The notes below the pieces were generated by a model. The model had not been told where the DNA came from. It made no database searches and worked only from the letters and a program-made list of their open reading frames with translations. 64,000 bases of DNA from the NCBI GenBank assembly GCA_029449235.1, contig JANATG010000008.1, positions 2,418,001-2,482,000 on the forward strand, given 5' to 3'. The translations under genes were made by a program, and so were the position numbers. Positions within the stretch are counted from its first letter, which is position 1. Every line of letters starts with the position of its first letter. The stretch is from Linnemannia schmuckeri. Taxonomy: Eukaryota; Mortierellomycota; Mortierellomycetes; Mortierellales; Mortierellaceae. Below are positions 41,435 through 52,705 of the stretch, piece after piece.

Positions 41435-42371
41435 GCCTGTTGGGTGGGCTGATAACAGTCGCAGTGGAAAGGAAGGCGTTAAAGTCCAGAGTCTTTATCC
41501 TGGTTGAGGAGGCTGTCGGACAAAAACTTGAGAACCGAGGAGTAGTAAGAGTGGGACTGGCGTGAGTGCGTTGGAGAAAAAAGTTGGCTGGGTGGATTGG
41601 AGTTGGGAAAAGGGCAGCCCGTTTGACCTAAGATGATCGTTTTATTTTGCCTTCTTTTCCCTCAGCAAGGACCCTTAATCACATATGGGCGGACTTTTTC
41701 GGGCAACAGATATGATCGATCCTTCCTCTCGCCTATCCACCACAAAACATAGAAGGTGGTAGCAATCAATGTGTATGATTATTTACTTTTTTCGCTCATG
41801 ATGTGATAGCGATAGTATCGTGAAACTATGTTGCAATAGAGTGAAAGTTCATTTCTTTTTCTTTTAGCTGGGAGTACCGATAAGATTGGCAGAGAACGAG
41901 AATATCAAAAGGGAATAGAGAAGTACGAGAACGTGAAACTGAATGAGAGATGAAAATTCGAGGAAATTTTCATGGAAATGAGATGAAAATAAAGAAAAAT
42001 TTATAAAAAAACCAATAAACTTATAACCCCTTCACTCCCTTGCCTGGAAACACTTATAAACCTTCTGAATATCTAGTCAACTATTGGAATGTCGTTTATC
42101 GCGTCAAAGCGCATCATTACTTTGAGTGAGATTACGCTGAAATAAAACATGGACTCGCCTGCTACTTTCACATACAGCCGGTAGGAGGAGATTTTTTTTG
42201 CTACTAGAAATTTTTTAATTTATTTGGTAAGGAATCGATACGCGATAACTAGTTTCTTCTCAAAATCAAACTCGCCGTCTTACAAGTAGGCACACACTCC
42301 CGACACCTCTTGCTTGCTGGGATTTTATAATCGCGATCAGTTAAACTCATTTGAAAGACCTTGTCGCAATA
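41435..42371. other. Intergenic, end of the family B array
   Basis: No gene supported; A/T-rich from 41850 on. No good copy of either family promoter element upstream of B8. Confidence 0.4.
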
Positions 42372-42925
42372 TTACCACGATAGCTTCATGACGTTCCTGT
42401 TGAGCATGGGCATGATCTTCAGTATATCCTTCGTCGTCTCGGCCGTGTAACCGTCTATTGCTTTCGCAGACACTTTTTCCAGATTAGGGACTGTAACCAC
42501 CAAAAGTTGACGCGAGAATGTGTCATCGATCTCCCGCAGACCTTCCAGATGCAGAGATCGAAGAGCAGATGCGGCAATTTGCATGTTCTTCTACTGTGGC
42601 ACTTTCCTGCTCTAGCTCCAGCTGTAGATAACCTGTAGTACAAGTTATAGTTGCTGTTGTGGTTGTTATTAGCGGTGTGGGCGGTATGAGGCAGGAACAG
42701 TTCGGTAATATCGAGAAGTCGTCTTTGGGCGGGGCTTAGAAGCCACACTTTACTGTCTAGACTCGAGACTTCTAGCGATGGGCATCTATCCAACATACGG
42801 AACTGGAATCGATAAGCAAACTCGGCTTTTAACCAAAGCGATGTCATGTAAATCACGCGTACACTTTGGTGATGCTCCAATGCTTTAAACCAGTCACTGT
42901 GTGTCTGTGTGTGCCACATGACCAT
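42372..42925 (-). pseudogene. Leucine-rich/F-box-type protein fragment, frameshifted
   Basis: One frame from 42925 reads HTQTHSDWFKALEHHQSVRV, FRMLDRCPSLEVSSLDSKV and RRLLDITELFLPHTAHT. Near the 3' end a second frame reads SALRSLHLEGLREIDDTF, VVTVPNLEKVSAKAIDGY and ILKIMPMLNRNV. Spacing of Leu and phrases such as PNLEKV are typical of the LRR-like tails of fungal F-box proteins. No F-box and no intact frame; probably a relic. Confidence 0.4.
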
Positions 42926-43126
42926 TGGTTTCGCTTTTATATGGTCAACCCTAATCCTTTTCAGACCTTTTTCTCTTTACGCCCTTCTCCCCCTTACTCT
43001 TATCTCATTCTCCGCCCCGCCTCCCTTGTCTCCACTCACACTTTACTTCCCCACTGCCACTTTGCGCTTTACCACCAGTTCATCCACGGCGCTCCCTTCT
43101 TAGCCCTGACCCAGCCTCCGCGAGTC

Positions 43127-45097
43127 ATGAATATCCCTCCGGAAATATTATTGCTGATTGGATTCTACCTAAACCCTGAGTCCCGCTGCAGCTGTACCGC
43201 CGTCTGTCGTGAGTGGAGAGATATATTTACACCCTGTCTCTGGAGTGAAATCGACACCGGTACAGAGCTCTGGCAATCTATCTTTCAGTCAGTCCTGCCC
43301 ACTGCTTTTCTTGACCTGCTCTTGGAACATCGGAAATGGATTCGGGATGTGACCATAGACGACGTTATGGGCCTGAAGGCCCTGTTAAAGGCAAATATCA
43401 CAGGACTTCACACCCTGCGGCTGTGCGCTCGCCACAACACCTTTTCCAGCCCTTCTCGCCTGAACGACGGGGCAACCACTTACGTGGACATAATTACGGA
43501 CAACGTTGATTGGAAAGGTCATTCACTCAGTATCGGTGCGAACTATAGCAGTGGTAATAGTTTGTACAACACTCTGGCTCTTTGGCGTTTTGTTCTCATG
43601 AACCCTGGACTCTGTCACCTGGCGTTCAAATACACCTCGAGGCGCTCAGTATACAGGGAGTGGAACTGGCCTGTTTCAGCAGGAGAGACGTTCTTGATCC
43701 GGGCTCTTTCGAGGCATCCATCGATTCGTCATCTGAAGCTCGGATGAGGCTGTGACGAACTACTCCTTCGCAACCTCGAAGCCCATCTTCCTAACATCGA
43801 ATCTTTTGTTTTCTCGGACATCGTCGGATTTGAGCCCGACTCTCTCCCGCCATCCTCCCACCAAAACCTTCGCAACCTTTCCTTCAAGAAGCCAATCAGT
43901 GCGGATTAAATGCGATCAGTATTGCTCGCTTTCCCTGGACTTCGATCTCTTTCGGCATTAAGGAACGACAAGGGGTGTGACCATGCAGAAGGTGATCAGG
44001 CGGATGCAATGAATCTGGATGCATCCACCAAACAGTTGACAGAGGCGGAACACTTGAACTTGCCGACTCTTGCTATCTCCAGTTTGTCGTTGATAGTGAA
44101 GGCCGGCGTTCGACTACCTTGGATCCAAACGCTCACGTGCACCACCAAGACATTGCCCTCCGACACTTTAATGCAGAGGACTTTGCAACTTTGCCCGGAC
44201 TTAGATCGACTCGAGTTCCAAGTCGAGAAATAGAAAAAGAAGCCTTTTGCAGTGGAGAAGGAAATTACCAACGTGGTCTCCAAGTATCTGCCACATCCTC
44301 TGGCTACTCTTCTTAACTCTGGAGAGGGCGAGTTCACGATGGTCTTTCTGGTATTGAGGTTGCCTTTTGTCACCAGACTTGATCTCGGAATCATCAGCGT
44401 TGGAGTCTTGGCTGCCGTCACAAGGATATGCAGAGCCGTCGTCTATTCGCGGTTTAGCCTCACTGACATCTACGCACGAGTTGGTCCCTCTGCTCGCAGA
44501 TGCTCCGAGCAGCTGTGCCAGTTCTTTGCGGCGTGTTCTGAACTCAAGGAGTGTCTCGGAGACGGTCATATTATCAGGGCAGAGGATCTCATCAACGGAC
44601 CGGAGTGGACCTGCACGGGACTGGAAAAACTGGATGTCGAAGTGGTAGATCTACCAGAACTGTATGTATATGTCAGCGAATTTCAGATCTCTACCCAATC
44701 GCCAGGCCCGAGATTTTTGTCGAATGAGAATCCTGAGACAGAGGTGTGGAGGCAGCAAAGGCATGCGCATGCGGTCCGCAAGCAGGTGTTCTCGACTCTG
44801 GCAAGGCTCAAGAACCTCACGGAGATTAAGTTTGGATCGGACGAGCAAACTGGCAACACATTTGGGTATTCGAACTTATGGCACAAGATCACTAGTCTTT
44901 ATTTTTCAGAGGAGTCTGGGTTTGGCGAGGTGGCGTGTCTTCCGCGCTTGGAGAAGTTGGAGATCTGGGGGATTTCGCCAGTTCTTTTGATCCGACATCT
45001 AGAGGGATGGGAGTGGGGAGGCACATCCGATGTCAATGGCGTCAGGCACGCCGTGTTGTATCGCCGTGAATGGAGAGTTCTGACTGAGATTGGGTGA
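43127..45097 (+). pseudogene. F-box protein gene with three in-frame stops
   Basis: ATG 43127 opens an N-terminal F-box (MNIPPEILLLIGFYLNPES, CTAVCREWRDIF), the SCF ubiquitin-ligase adaptor motif. A 656-codon frame with LRR-like spacing follows (LPNIESFVFSDIVGF, GLEKLDVEVVDLPEL, LARLKNLTEIKFGS, LPRLEKLEIWGISP). The frame is never shifted but is cut by TGA 43745-43747, TAA 43907-43909 and TAG 44231-44233. None has splice signals that would remove it. Downstream sequence keeps its protein-like character, so inactivation looks recent. Confidence 0.75.
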
Positions 45098-45163
45098 TCG
45101 GTGTATATGTATGCCATGCTCATTTCTCCTTCATTTCTTGCTGTGCACAGGTTTTTTTCCAAA

Positions 45164-45194
<31 letters not shown>

Positions 45195-45253
45195 GGCTAT
45201 TCGTAGCTCAGTACTCGACCTCTTTGTATGCGACACTATATTAGTAGTTCTTC

Positions 45254-45303
45254 CACACACACACACACACACATATGCACACACGCCCCCTCTCTCTCTC
45301 CCC
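45254..45303 (+). repeat. (CA)n/(CT)n compound microsatellite
   Basis: An uninterrupted CACACA tract, CATATGCACACA, then CTCTCTCTC. Confidence 0.9.
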
Positions 45304-45647
45304 CTTCGCTTCTCCACCGTGAAGATAAAGAAAAAAAATCCAGCAACTCTTTTTGTGTGGTGGGCAGCGAGAACCTTGTTAAATACCGATTGCAGTGATG
45401 GAAATTACAAAAAAAAGTACCCTCTTTTTTATTTTTTCTTTGTTGCTGAGTGTGTTTACTGTCTTTTTGGATTATTGTTGTTGGACGCGGTTTTGCTGTT
45501 TGATGTATGGTTGTTTGTATGGGTTATTGGTAGAGAGTCATGGAAAAGGTGGGAATTGAGAGAATTGAAGACTAATACAAGAATGGACTAAAGCGCGAAC
45601 TCAATTCAGAACATCAAATGTCCAGGCAAAAAAAAATTTAGCGATAC

Positions 45648-45659
45648 GCCACCAAAATT
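45648..45659 (-). promoter_or_regulatory. Shared upstream element, orphan copy
   Basis: CGCCACCAAAATT on the plus strand; no recognisable family A or B start follows on the minus strand. Confidence 0.3.
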
Positions 45660-45939
45660 AATCAAAAGTGGTGGGGTAAAAAGAAACCACGCCCACCAAG
45701 TCCAAACATTTTTGGTCAAAAAGCATCATCGAAACACTTGTTGGACACAGGAGTAAAAGGACGCGAAGAAGGTATTATTGAGAAACGTGAAAGAAAGAAG
45801 TATATCAAAGTAGGCGATTGTGGAATAAGAGGTAAACTTAAAAAAAGGTGGACTAGAGAATAAGGGACGGGTTTGCTACGAAGGCGGGAAACAGCCATTG
45901 CGGTATGTCGACAGGGTGAAAGCTCCATGCATTTTCACA

Positions 45940-48298
45940 TTACTCATTGGAGCCTTCAACCTTCTGGTTGATGTCAAAGAGACGGACTTGGTGCATGGCA
46001 GGGAGTTTTGCGATCAGGTTGATGACAGTTGCGACCAAGTTGACAAAGAAGGCAAATGGAGCGTAGTGGGTGTAGTGGGTGCTGAGCAAGAACCTATAAT
46101 GAAAATATAATGAAAAGCAGACACAATCCTGCGTTAGTCAGTGTGTGGACCAAGTTCAGTGCGAAGTCCCGTCCACTTCCTTGAATCTCCACCACTGTTG
46201 ATCCATGTAGTCCATATTCACAATCTTCGTTAGCGAGTAGGGGTCGAAACGTGAAGTAGACGATGCTATGCGAGTAGCCAATAAAATTATCCAAAAAGCT
46301 TCTCGATCCACTTGTCCTTGCGGTGTAGCCCCGTTCGATTCCAGATCAAGATCCTGAGTCAAAGAGGCTAGATCCAGATCCTAAAGAAGGAAATTTCGAG
46401 ATCCAGAATGTCATAGAGGAGGGCTCTACAGGTCCAAAGATAGGGAGGAGAGAGTGACTTACAAGACGATAGGGACGGTGGTCAAGTACTTCCTTGTTGC
46501 TGTGAACTGAACGCCTCCATCGATCTGCTCCCAGAGGGTAATTCCATCATAGGCTCCCTGTGTAAACTCGAATGGCACACCTGTTACTGCATGGAACATA
46601 ATATAGCTTCCCTGTTGTAGTTGAATAAAAACAGTAACAAAAAGTCATCTCGGGTTAGCGTTCGATGAACTGGTGAAAAGAATGGTATATGCCGGAGTAT
46701 CCTCTACTCATGATTCGGAAGTCCTGGAATCCATGTTGTTCTCTTCCTTCCCCCCCCCCTCCCCCTTTTTTTTTCCTTTTCTTTTTTTTTTCTTTTGAAG
46801 GTATTCTTTTTCTCCCGATATCCCGGGAACCTTGGCGGCCGTCATCCCGGTTAAATCCATCTTCCGCAGCCAGCTGGTCAAAATAATCAAAATTAACCAT
46901 TTTAGCCAAAAAAAAAAAAAAATGACAGAAAGAAGAAATCTCCTGAACTGGAAAGTAAAGCGGTGTTCGAGTCGAGAAGTATCCAACGAGGCAAGGAAGG
47001 GGAACAGAAACAAAGAAAGAAGAAAGGGGAGGGAGAAAGGGATGCCATGCAACTAAAAACCAACAATGTTGCCTGTCGCGCCCCCCCCCCTCCCCAACTG
47101 CACTCCAAGATGCAATATGCGCACAGCGAGAGCACAGAGAGTGACAGAAAAGGAGGCAAGGAAAAACAAAAAAAAAAAAAAGGCAATGGGTGAAATCCGT
47201 TATTCTCCCAAACGTCCTGAAAGGCAAAAAAAAAACGAACGACAAAAAGGCATGAAGAAGAGTGTGCAGACAAAAGAAAGAAAACGCGAGGAGTCGGTGT
47301 TGAACGGGATCGCTCGTTTTGGTAAAGTCGCGTGTGAGAGTCTGTGTGAGGTGTGGGCATGGTATCCTGGAACCGTGTATAATGCTATCGAGTTTCGACG
47401 TTAGTCGTTAAGTTGCACCTGTTGCACCTGCTTTTGCTGTATCGATCGGTTGGTCAGTTGGTTGGTCGGCTGGTTGGTCGACGCCGTCTGTGTTTGTCCT
47501 GAGCTGAACTGCCAAACGGGAGGACGGGATATATACCACCTGACCTCATAAAAGCCAAGCTGGGAACAACCCCAGTTCGTCCATCGACATGCTCACAAAA
47601 AGAGTACATCCAAAAACAACTCCAGGAGGGAATAGAGGCAATATTAAATAAACAATGATACACTGAAGAGCTCCAAAGGAAGGACGTACGATGTTGTAGG
47701 TAAGGGTGGTCAAGGTCCAGCTGAGTTCGGGGGTGATGCCGGGAATGATGCCAAACATGAACTTGAGAAAGAAGATCAAGATGATGTTAGTCATCCAAGC
47801 ACCTAGTTGTCATTAACAAATAAAGTAAAAGACGATCAGCAACTGAGTGTTTCCCTTGCCTTTCCAGAGTTAGTGTTATCGCCGCAAAGTCGTTATTATC
47901 GTCGGTTGTTCTGGCTGTCGCATTGTTGTCACACAGAGCGATACTGGAAGAGAGGTCCAACAGCCTACTGTGCTGCGCTTGTTTATCTCTTTCTCGTGAG
48001 AACTCTTCCCAGCGTCAACTGCTGGGCCAGGGTTGGTGTTTATGTTGTTTTTGTTGTTACGAGGACAAGAAGTTACAGCCAGTCCAGTCCGCCTGGCAGC
48101 GAGTAAGTGTTGTGTTGTTGTTGCTGTGAAGGCGATGGTTGAGTCCTTGGTCCGCACGAAAGACAACCGGCTGTATCCTTGCCAAGAGTTTAAGAAAGTA
48201 CCTTTGGCGTTGACCCAGGATGAGTTGAGGTTTGTCTGGGAGTGCTGATCGAGGGTCTGGACATAGTCAGTCTTGTAGACGGATGCGAGCTTGGTCAT
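45940..48298 (-). CDS. ORM1: ORMDL family protein, regulator of serine palmitoyltransferase
   Basis: ER membrane protein that restrains serine palmitoyltransferase and so controls sphingolipid synthesis. Four exons: 48298-48202, 47802-47690, 46611-46463, 46093-45940, all phase-consistent, giving 170 residues, close to the usual 150-220. Diagnostic motifs are SQTNLNSSWVNAKGAWM, PGITPELSWTLTTLTYNI, GSYIMFHAVTGVPFEFTQGA, YDGITLWEQIDGG and LFLLSTHYTHYAPFAFF. Several hydrophobic helices are evident. Introns are large here (399, 1,078 and 369 nt), unlike the roughly 100-nt norm; intron 2 is rich in poly-A/T and poly-C tracts. The N-terminal cytosolic part before SQTNLNS is short, so the long phosphorylated Ser-rich leader of yeast Orm1/2 is absent. 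Confidence 0.96.
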
Positions 48299-49011
48299 TG
48301 TTGTAGTTGTTTTTATTAGAACTGTTGGTTGCTGGTGTGCTGGTTGTTGTCGTTTTTGTTGATGATGAGAGAAAAAGGAAAAGAAGAGAGGAAGATGAAA
48401 TAAAAGAAGAAAGAAGGAAAAGGTGTGAAGGGAAAGCGAAGGAAAGGAAGGAGCGCGATTCAGTTTTTGCCTTTCTCTTTTTGCTTATTGGCGAGGCGAA
48501 ACGCACACGGGACCCAAAGAAGAAATTAAAACGAGAAAAGCAAAAAGGACGTTTCGGCTGTGTGTTCTCCCTCGACCATAGAGATACGCAGATATTTGTC
48601 AGAACATAGCTGCTCACCGCTGACATATCCTTGTGGGCAAATGAACCCTACTTGGATATGCCCTTCTGGACGAATGGCTGTTGCCGCAAAGGTGGGTAGT
48701 ACTGTAGCATTGAACAAGTGCGAGTAAAAAGGATAACGTGAAATGTGTCCTTATTCCCCGCACTGAGATGTCCCCCTCAACGGTCGAGTGATTTCGGATG
48801 GGAACAAGGGAAGGAAACCCACTTGATAAAATAAACGCTCCGGCCTTTTCTTTCTTCTCGCTTCTTCTTCCTTCCGTCCTTTATTTTCTTTCCTTCATTC
48901 ACTTGTACCCTACTTCACACCCCTACTTTGCCTTGTCTTTCTTCCACACTTACACTCTTTTGCATCACCATCAACAACAATCCTCATTCACACAGCAAAG
49001 ACATACAGCAA
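48299..49011. other. Divergent promoter region, ORMDL and crotonase-like genes
   Basis: About 700 bp between two start codons facing away from each other; both genes may share it. Purine-rich near 48365-48450 and CT-rich before 49012. No gene supported. Confidence 0.5.
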
Positions 49012-51667
49012 ATGGCAGCAGTCTCGGAAAAGTACCAGCAACAGGCTACCCTGCCATTCTCCTCTGAGGAGCTCGGAGACTTTCATCGCTTCCATGCCCA
49101 CCCATGGGACACCGACGACCAGTTCCAGGCCGGCCTTCGCACCATCACCCAGTCACAGGCCATGGAGCCTTCCTTCTCCGAGCTGCTCAAAATGAAGCAA
49201 TACTACTTCTCAACAAGGTAGCTGCCTCGGATAGGCTCTCTATCGTTGCGCAGTGTCTTCTTACTTCGGACCTTTTTTTTTTGCTGCGATCAACTAGCTT
49301 ACCTGAATATCCCTTGTTTTGATTAGGATGAATGTGCGGATCAATTTGGATGATTATCTCTCTTGGAGAAAGCATCTCGAGCAGCCTTCGGACGATCCCA
49401 ATGTGCCCATCTTCAAGCGCTTTGACGAATACAACTTTGACACCGATCGCAAGTTCCAGCAGGGTTTGCCCAGCATCATTGGACAACTCGTCAAGGATGG
49501 CAAGAGCACATTGGATAAGGCTGCGCTACAGAAGGAAATGACCAAAGCCAAAGCCTTTTACTACGCTCGGTATGACATAGTCTTAAGATATGCTTCCAGG
49601 GTCGCCTCTCGATTAATCCACTGGCAATGACGTACTCACCGCCCTCCTTGATTCCCCGTATCACCATTTTAGGTTTATCGAATTGTTCGATTTCCCAGCA
49701 TATCTGGCATGGAAGGAAATGGAGAAATCACAGGCTGGGCCTGCCTGTCCATATGCACATCTCTGGCAGAACAAGGGCAAGGGTTCAGGCAACGAGTTGG
49801 AGGAGGACGCACAGAAGTTCTTGACCGCCACCCAACCACTCTCGACTGGTGCTCTTCAGGTGCATATCCACTCGCCTGCAACAAAGAACAGCTTCACAGG
49901 AGTACGTTTGGCCAAGGCGAGCCAGGCGATTACAGAGGCCAAGACGAAGGAGTCAATCACGTCTGTCTACTGGACTGCCAACTCTGGAAAGTCGACACAG
50001 AACGAGCGGGATCCCGAGTCTGAGATTGTGACAAAGGACGAAAAGTGGTTCTCTGGTGGAGTTGTTGTCGGCGCGCCGTCCGAGAATACCGACTCGAAGC
50101 AGGACCCTGTGCAGATCAAGGAGCGCCTTCGACAGTACTACTCTCTTGTGGACCAAATGAACACCATCGATGACGAACAGGACAAGCCAGTTGTCAGGAT
50201 TGTGGACGGCATTGTGTCGCTCTCCGCAGCATACCTCGCCTTTGGAGCTGCCGGACAGCGTGTCATCACTGAGAACGCAACCCTCTCGTTCACACCTACG
50301 TCAACCGCAGAAGCCACTAACATTGTCAACAACCGCTTTGCAGGACTCTATCTCTTGACTCAGATTCAGGCCAACGCCAAAAATGATACCAGCGCTCGTC
50401 CTCTGCCCAAGGGTGTGGCGCTCTACCTCGCCTTCTGCCCTGACTACATCCTCCGTGGCCCTGATCTGCGGAAGTTGGGATTGGCCGACTTTTTCATCTC
50501 ATCCTCCAAGAAGAAGGACATTGACGAGGCCATTGTCTCCGTTGCAGGATGCCCACCACCTCATACTACTCAGGCCATCCGCATGGCGCTCAACGCTGAG
50601 GTTGTCTACCCTGGACCTGCCAAGATCGACGTCTGGCGATCCGAGATCCAGGAATGCTTTGATGTAGGTTCTTATGCGTCTGATTGGTTGGTCGATAATT
50701 TTCTCCGCAGCTGGTTCTAATTCGCCATGTTTCTATGTGATGCGAAATAGGATGCGACATCTTTGAAGGACATTATCAGCAAACTGGAAAAGTATAACAA
50801 CAACTGGTCAAAGTCGATCCGAACCTACATTGCATCACTGGAGCCCGTCTATGCGGAGGTACGTCTTGTTTCACGTTCATATCGAAATGTGCAGCTGATA
50901 TGTGAACACCTACGGGAATTTTGTCTCTAACACAACTATATCCATTTTCGATACTGTAGTTGCTGTTCAAGGCAATTGGAAAGACAGCAGAGTTGACATC
51001 GTTCAAGGAGTGCGTGCAACTGGAGTACAGACTGGCACAGCGTTACAGAGAATTTGAAGCATCAGTCGAGGAGGATAAGACCACCAAGGCTCTCGCTGAT
51101 CTTGAAGACTTTTTCATCCCGCTTGAGACTGAGGAAGCAGATCTGTTCAACTTTGACTTTGTCGCATATCTTAAGGAGCATCAGGAGGATAAGGAACTTG
51201 CGGATGGCGCTTCGATCTCGGCGGCTGGTCAAGAGAACGGTGCGGATGCCACCCAGGCGTGCCCTTATCTTGCTGGAAAGGTCACCGCTAACGGCGACAG
51301 TGCTGTCCCCTCAGATCATCCCAAGATTCCGGGAGTTGATTTCTCAGATCCTGAAGCCGTCAAGGCATGCCCATACCTCGCCTCCAAAAATGGTGATGAA
51401 GAGAAGAAGGAAGCTGCAGCACCACCACTAGCAGATCACCCCTCCATCCTTGGCGTCGACTTTTCGGATCCCGAGGCCATGAAGGCATGTCCCTTCTTGT
51501 CTGCCAAGAACAAGCGTGGAGAGGCTGAGTCAACGGCGGCAAAGGCGAAGGAAGAAAGCTCTGCTCTGCCTTCGGATCATCCTGTCATTCCTGGAGTTGA
51601 TTTCTCGAGCCCCGATGCTATCAAGGCATGTCCCTTCTTGTCCTCCCAGCAGCAACAGCAGGCATGA
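49012..51667 (+). CDS. Crotonase (enoyl-CoA hydratase/HIBCH)-like protein with CP-motif tail
   Basis: Five exons, 49012-49217, 49327-49569, 49673-50663, 50751-50858, 50960-51667, give 751 residues. The N-terminus has two related modules of about 70 residues (DTDDQFQAGLRTI...MKQYYFSTR and DTDRKFQQGLPSI...AKAFYYAR). Residues about 240-560 resemble a diverged 3-hydroxyisobutyryl-CoA-hydrolase fold: VRIVDGIVSLSAAYLAFGA, GLYLLTQIQ, LRGPDLRKLGLADFFI, and a C-terminal part ending in LEYRLAQRYRE. The oxyanion-hole and acid residues are not clearly conserved, so activity is uncertain. The tail repeats DHPxIxGVDFSDPEAxKACP[YF]L three times. No PTS1 is seen (ends QQQQQA). The role is unknown beyond the fold. 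Confidence 0.72.
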
Positions 51668-51905
51668 GAGCCATGTTTATGAACACGGAACTTTGAATTA
51701 AACCTTTTTTTTTTATTCCTCCAGCCTGCAAGATAGTTGTAATTAATTGTATGCTTTTGTGGAAAAGTTATTATGTAAAAAAGGTAGAGATTGGTGAAAG
51801 TAAGAAAGAAGGTATGATGCCTTATTGGTATTTCATCACCGGCACAACATCGTCCTCAGACGGCTAACAGGCCCCTCCCTCCTAACGAAAGCGGACCTTC
51901 CTGTT

Positions 51906-52391
51906 TTAGCACCAGCAGTTGTCCCATCCACCATCACAGCAATCATTAAAACGACCGCCGTGTCGTCGTCCCTTCCCCCACCAATCACTATCGCAGCAGC
52001 AATCATCCCAATCATCACAGCAGTCATTGTCGCAGCAGTCATCATCATGGCTACGTTTCTTCCACCACGTCGCTGCCGTCGGAACAGGATACGGGTAGGC
52101 CGAGGCCACAGGGACAGGGACCGAGTAGGGCTCAGCGTAGGGGATTGGGATTGTCGGAGCTACATTCACTTGAGGGGCGATTTCGGTGTTGGCGTGGATG
52201 TTGGATTGGGTGGTTATCAGGGTGTTCGGCGCGTAGACCGAGGCTTGTGAGCCGATGCCGCTGCCATATGGTCCTGAGACGCCGAAGAAAGCGGCGGGTC
52301 CGGCAAGGGGGTTTGGAGCCGCGGAGATGACTGACAGGAGGGAAGTGGCGAGAAAGGCCAAGGAACACAGACGCGTGGGGGAGACGGACAT
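51906..52391 (-). CDS. Secreted small protein with Cys/Asp/Trp-rich tail
   Basis: 161 residues from ATG 52391. This start gives a clean signal peptide (MSVSPTRLCSLAFLATSLLS, cleavage likely near ISA-APN); codons further upstream do not. The mature part has a Gly-rich segment, an Asn/Thr-rich region, and a Pro/Tyr/Val-rich stretch (PYAEPYSVPVPVASAYPYPV). A dibasic WWKKRSHDDD junction, possibly a Kex2-type site, comes next. The final 45 or so residues carry eleven Cys, mostly as CC or CCC pairs set in Asp, plus several Trp. I know no family with this tail; metal binding or multiple disulfides are both conceivable. Effector-like in size and layout. Confidence 0.65.
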   Translation of the reverse strand: MSVSPTRLCSLAFLATSLLSVISAAPNPLAGPAAFFGVSGPYGSGIGSQASVYAPNTLITTQSNIHANTEIAPQVNVAPTIPIPYAEPYSVPVPVASAYPYPVPTAATWWKKRSHDDDCCDNDCCDDWDDCCCDSDWWGKGRRHGGRFNDCCDGGWDNCWC

Positions 52392-52705
52392 GGTTTGGAG
52401 GGCTGTTTGTTGGCTTTGGTTTGAGGGAGGTGCTAGTGAGGCTGGCTGAGAGATGAAAGGAATAGCAGGAGTTTGGCGTTCTTTATACTCTTTTCGTTGC
52501 TTGCTGTCAACTCTCCTTTTCTCTGTGTACTTGAGAACTTTGAACATGCTGTTAATATATAGTATATATATCAGTTAAGCACTCGTCTATCACTTCGTTC
52601 ATATCGTCCTGCAACATATTAGCGATAACCTTCCTGACTCCAAGATGCAGCCAACACAGGTACTGATAAACGGTGATATGGTGAAATCATGGACATGAGT
52701 GATCT

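Larger units (their letters stand above)
45098..45939. other. Intergenic between F-box pseudogene and ORMDL gene
   Basis: Holds a poly-T run (45169-45194), the microsatellite listed separately, and a solo copy of the shared upstream element at 45648-45659 with no ORF behind it. Confidence 0.45.

Noticed and set aside
46655..47360. Large Phe/Ser/Lys ORFs in ORMDL intron 2
   Set aside because: They are homopolymer-driven and lie inside a well-supported intron.
52145..52449. Arg-rich plus-strand ORFs opposite the Cys-rich secreted gene
   Set aside because: Antisense shadows; the minus-strand frame has a clear signal peptide and an ordered Cys tail.
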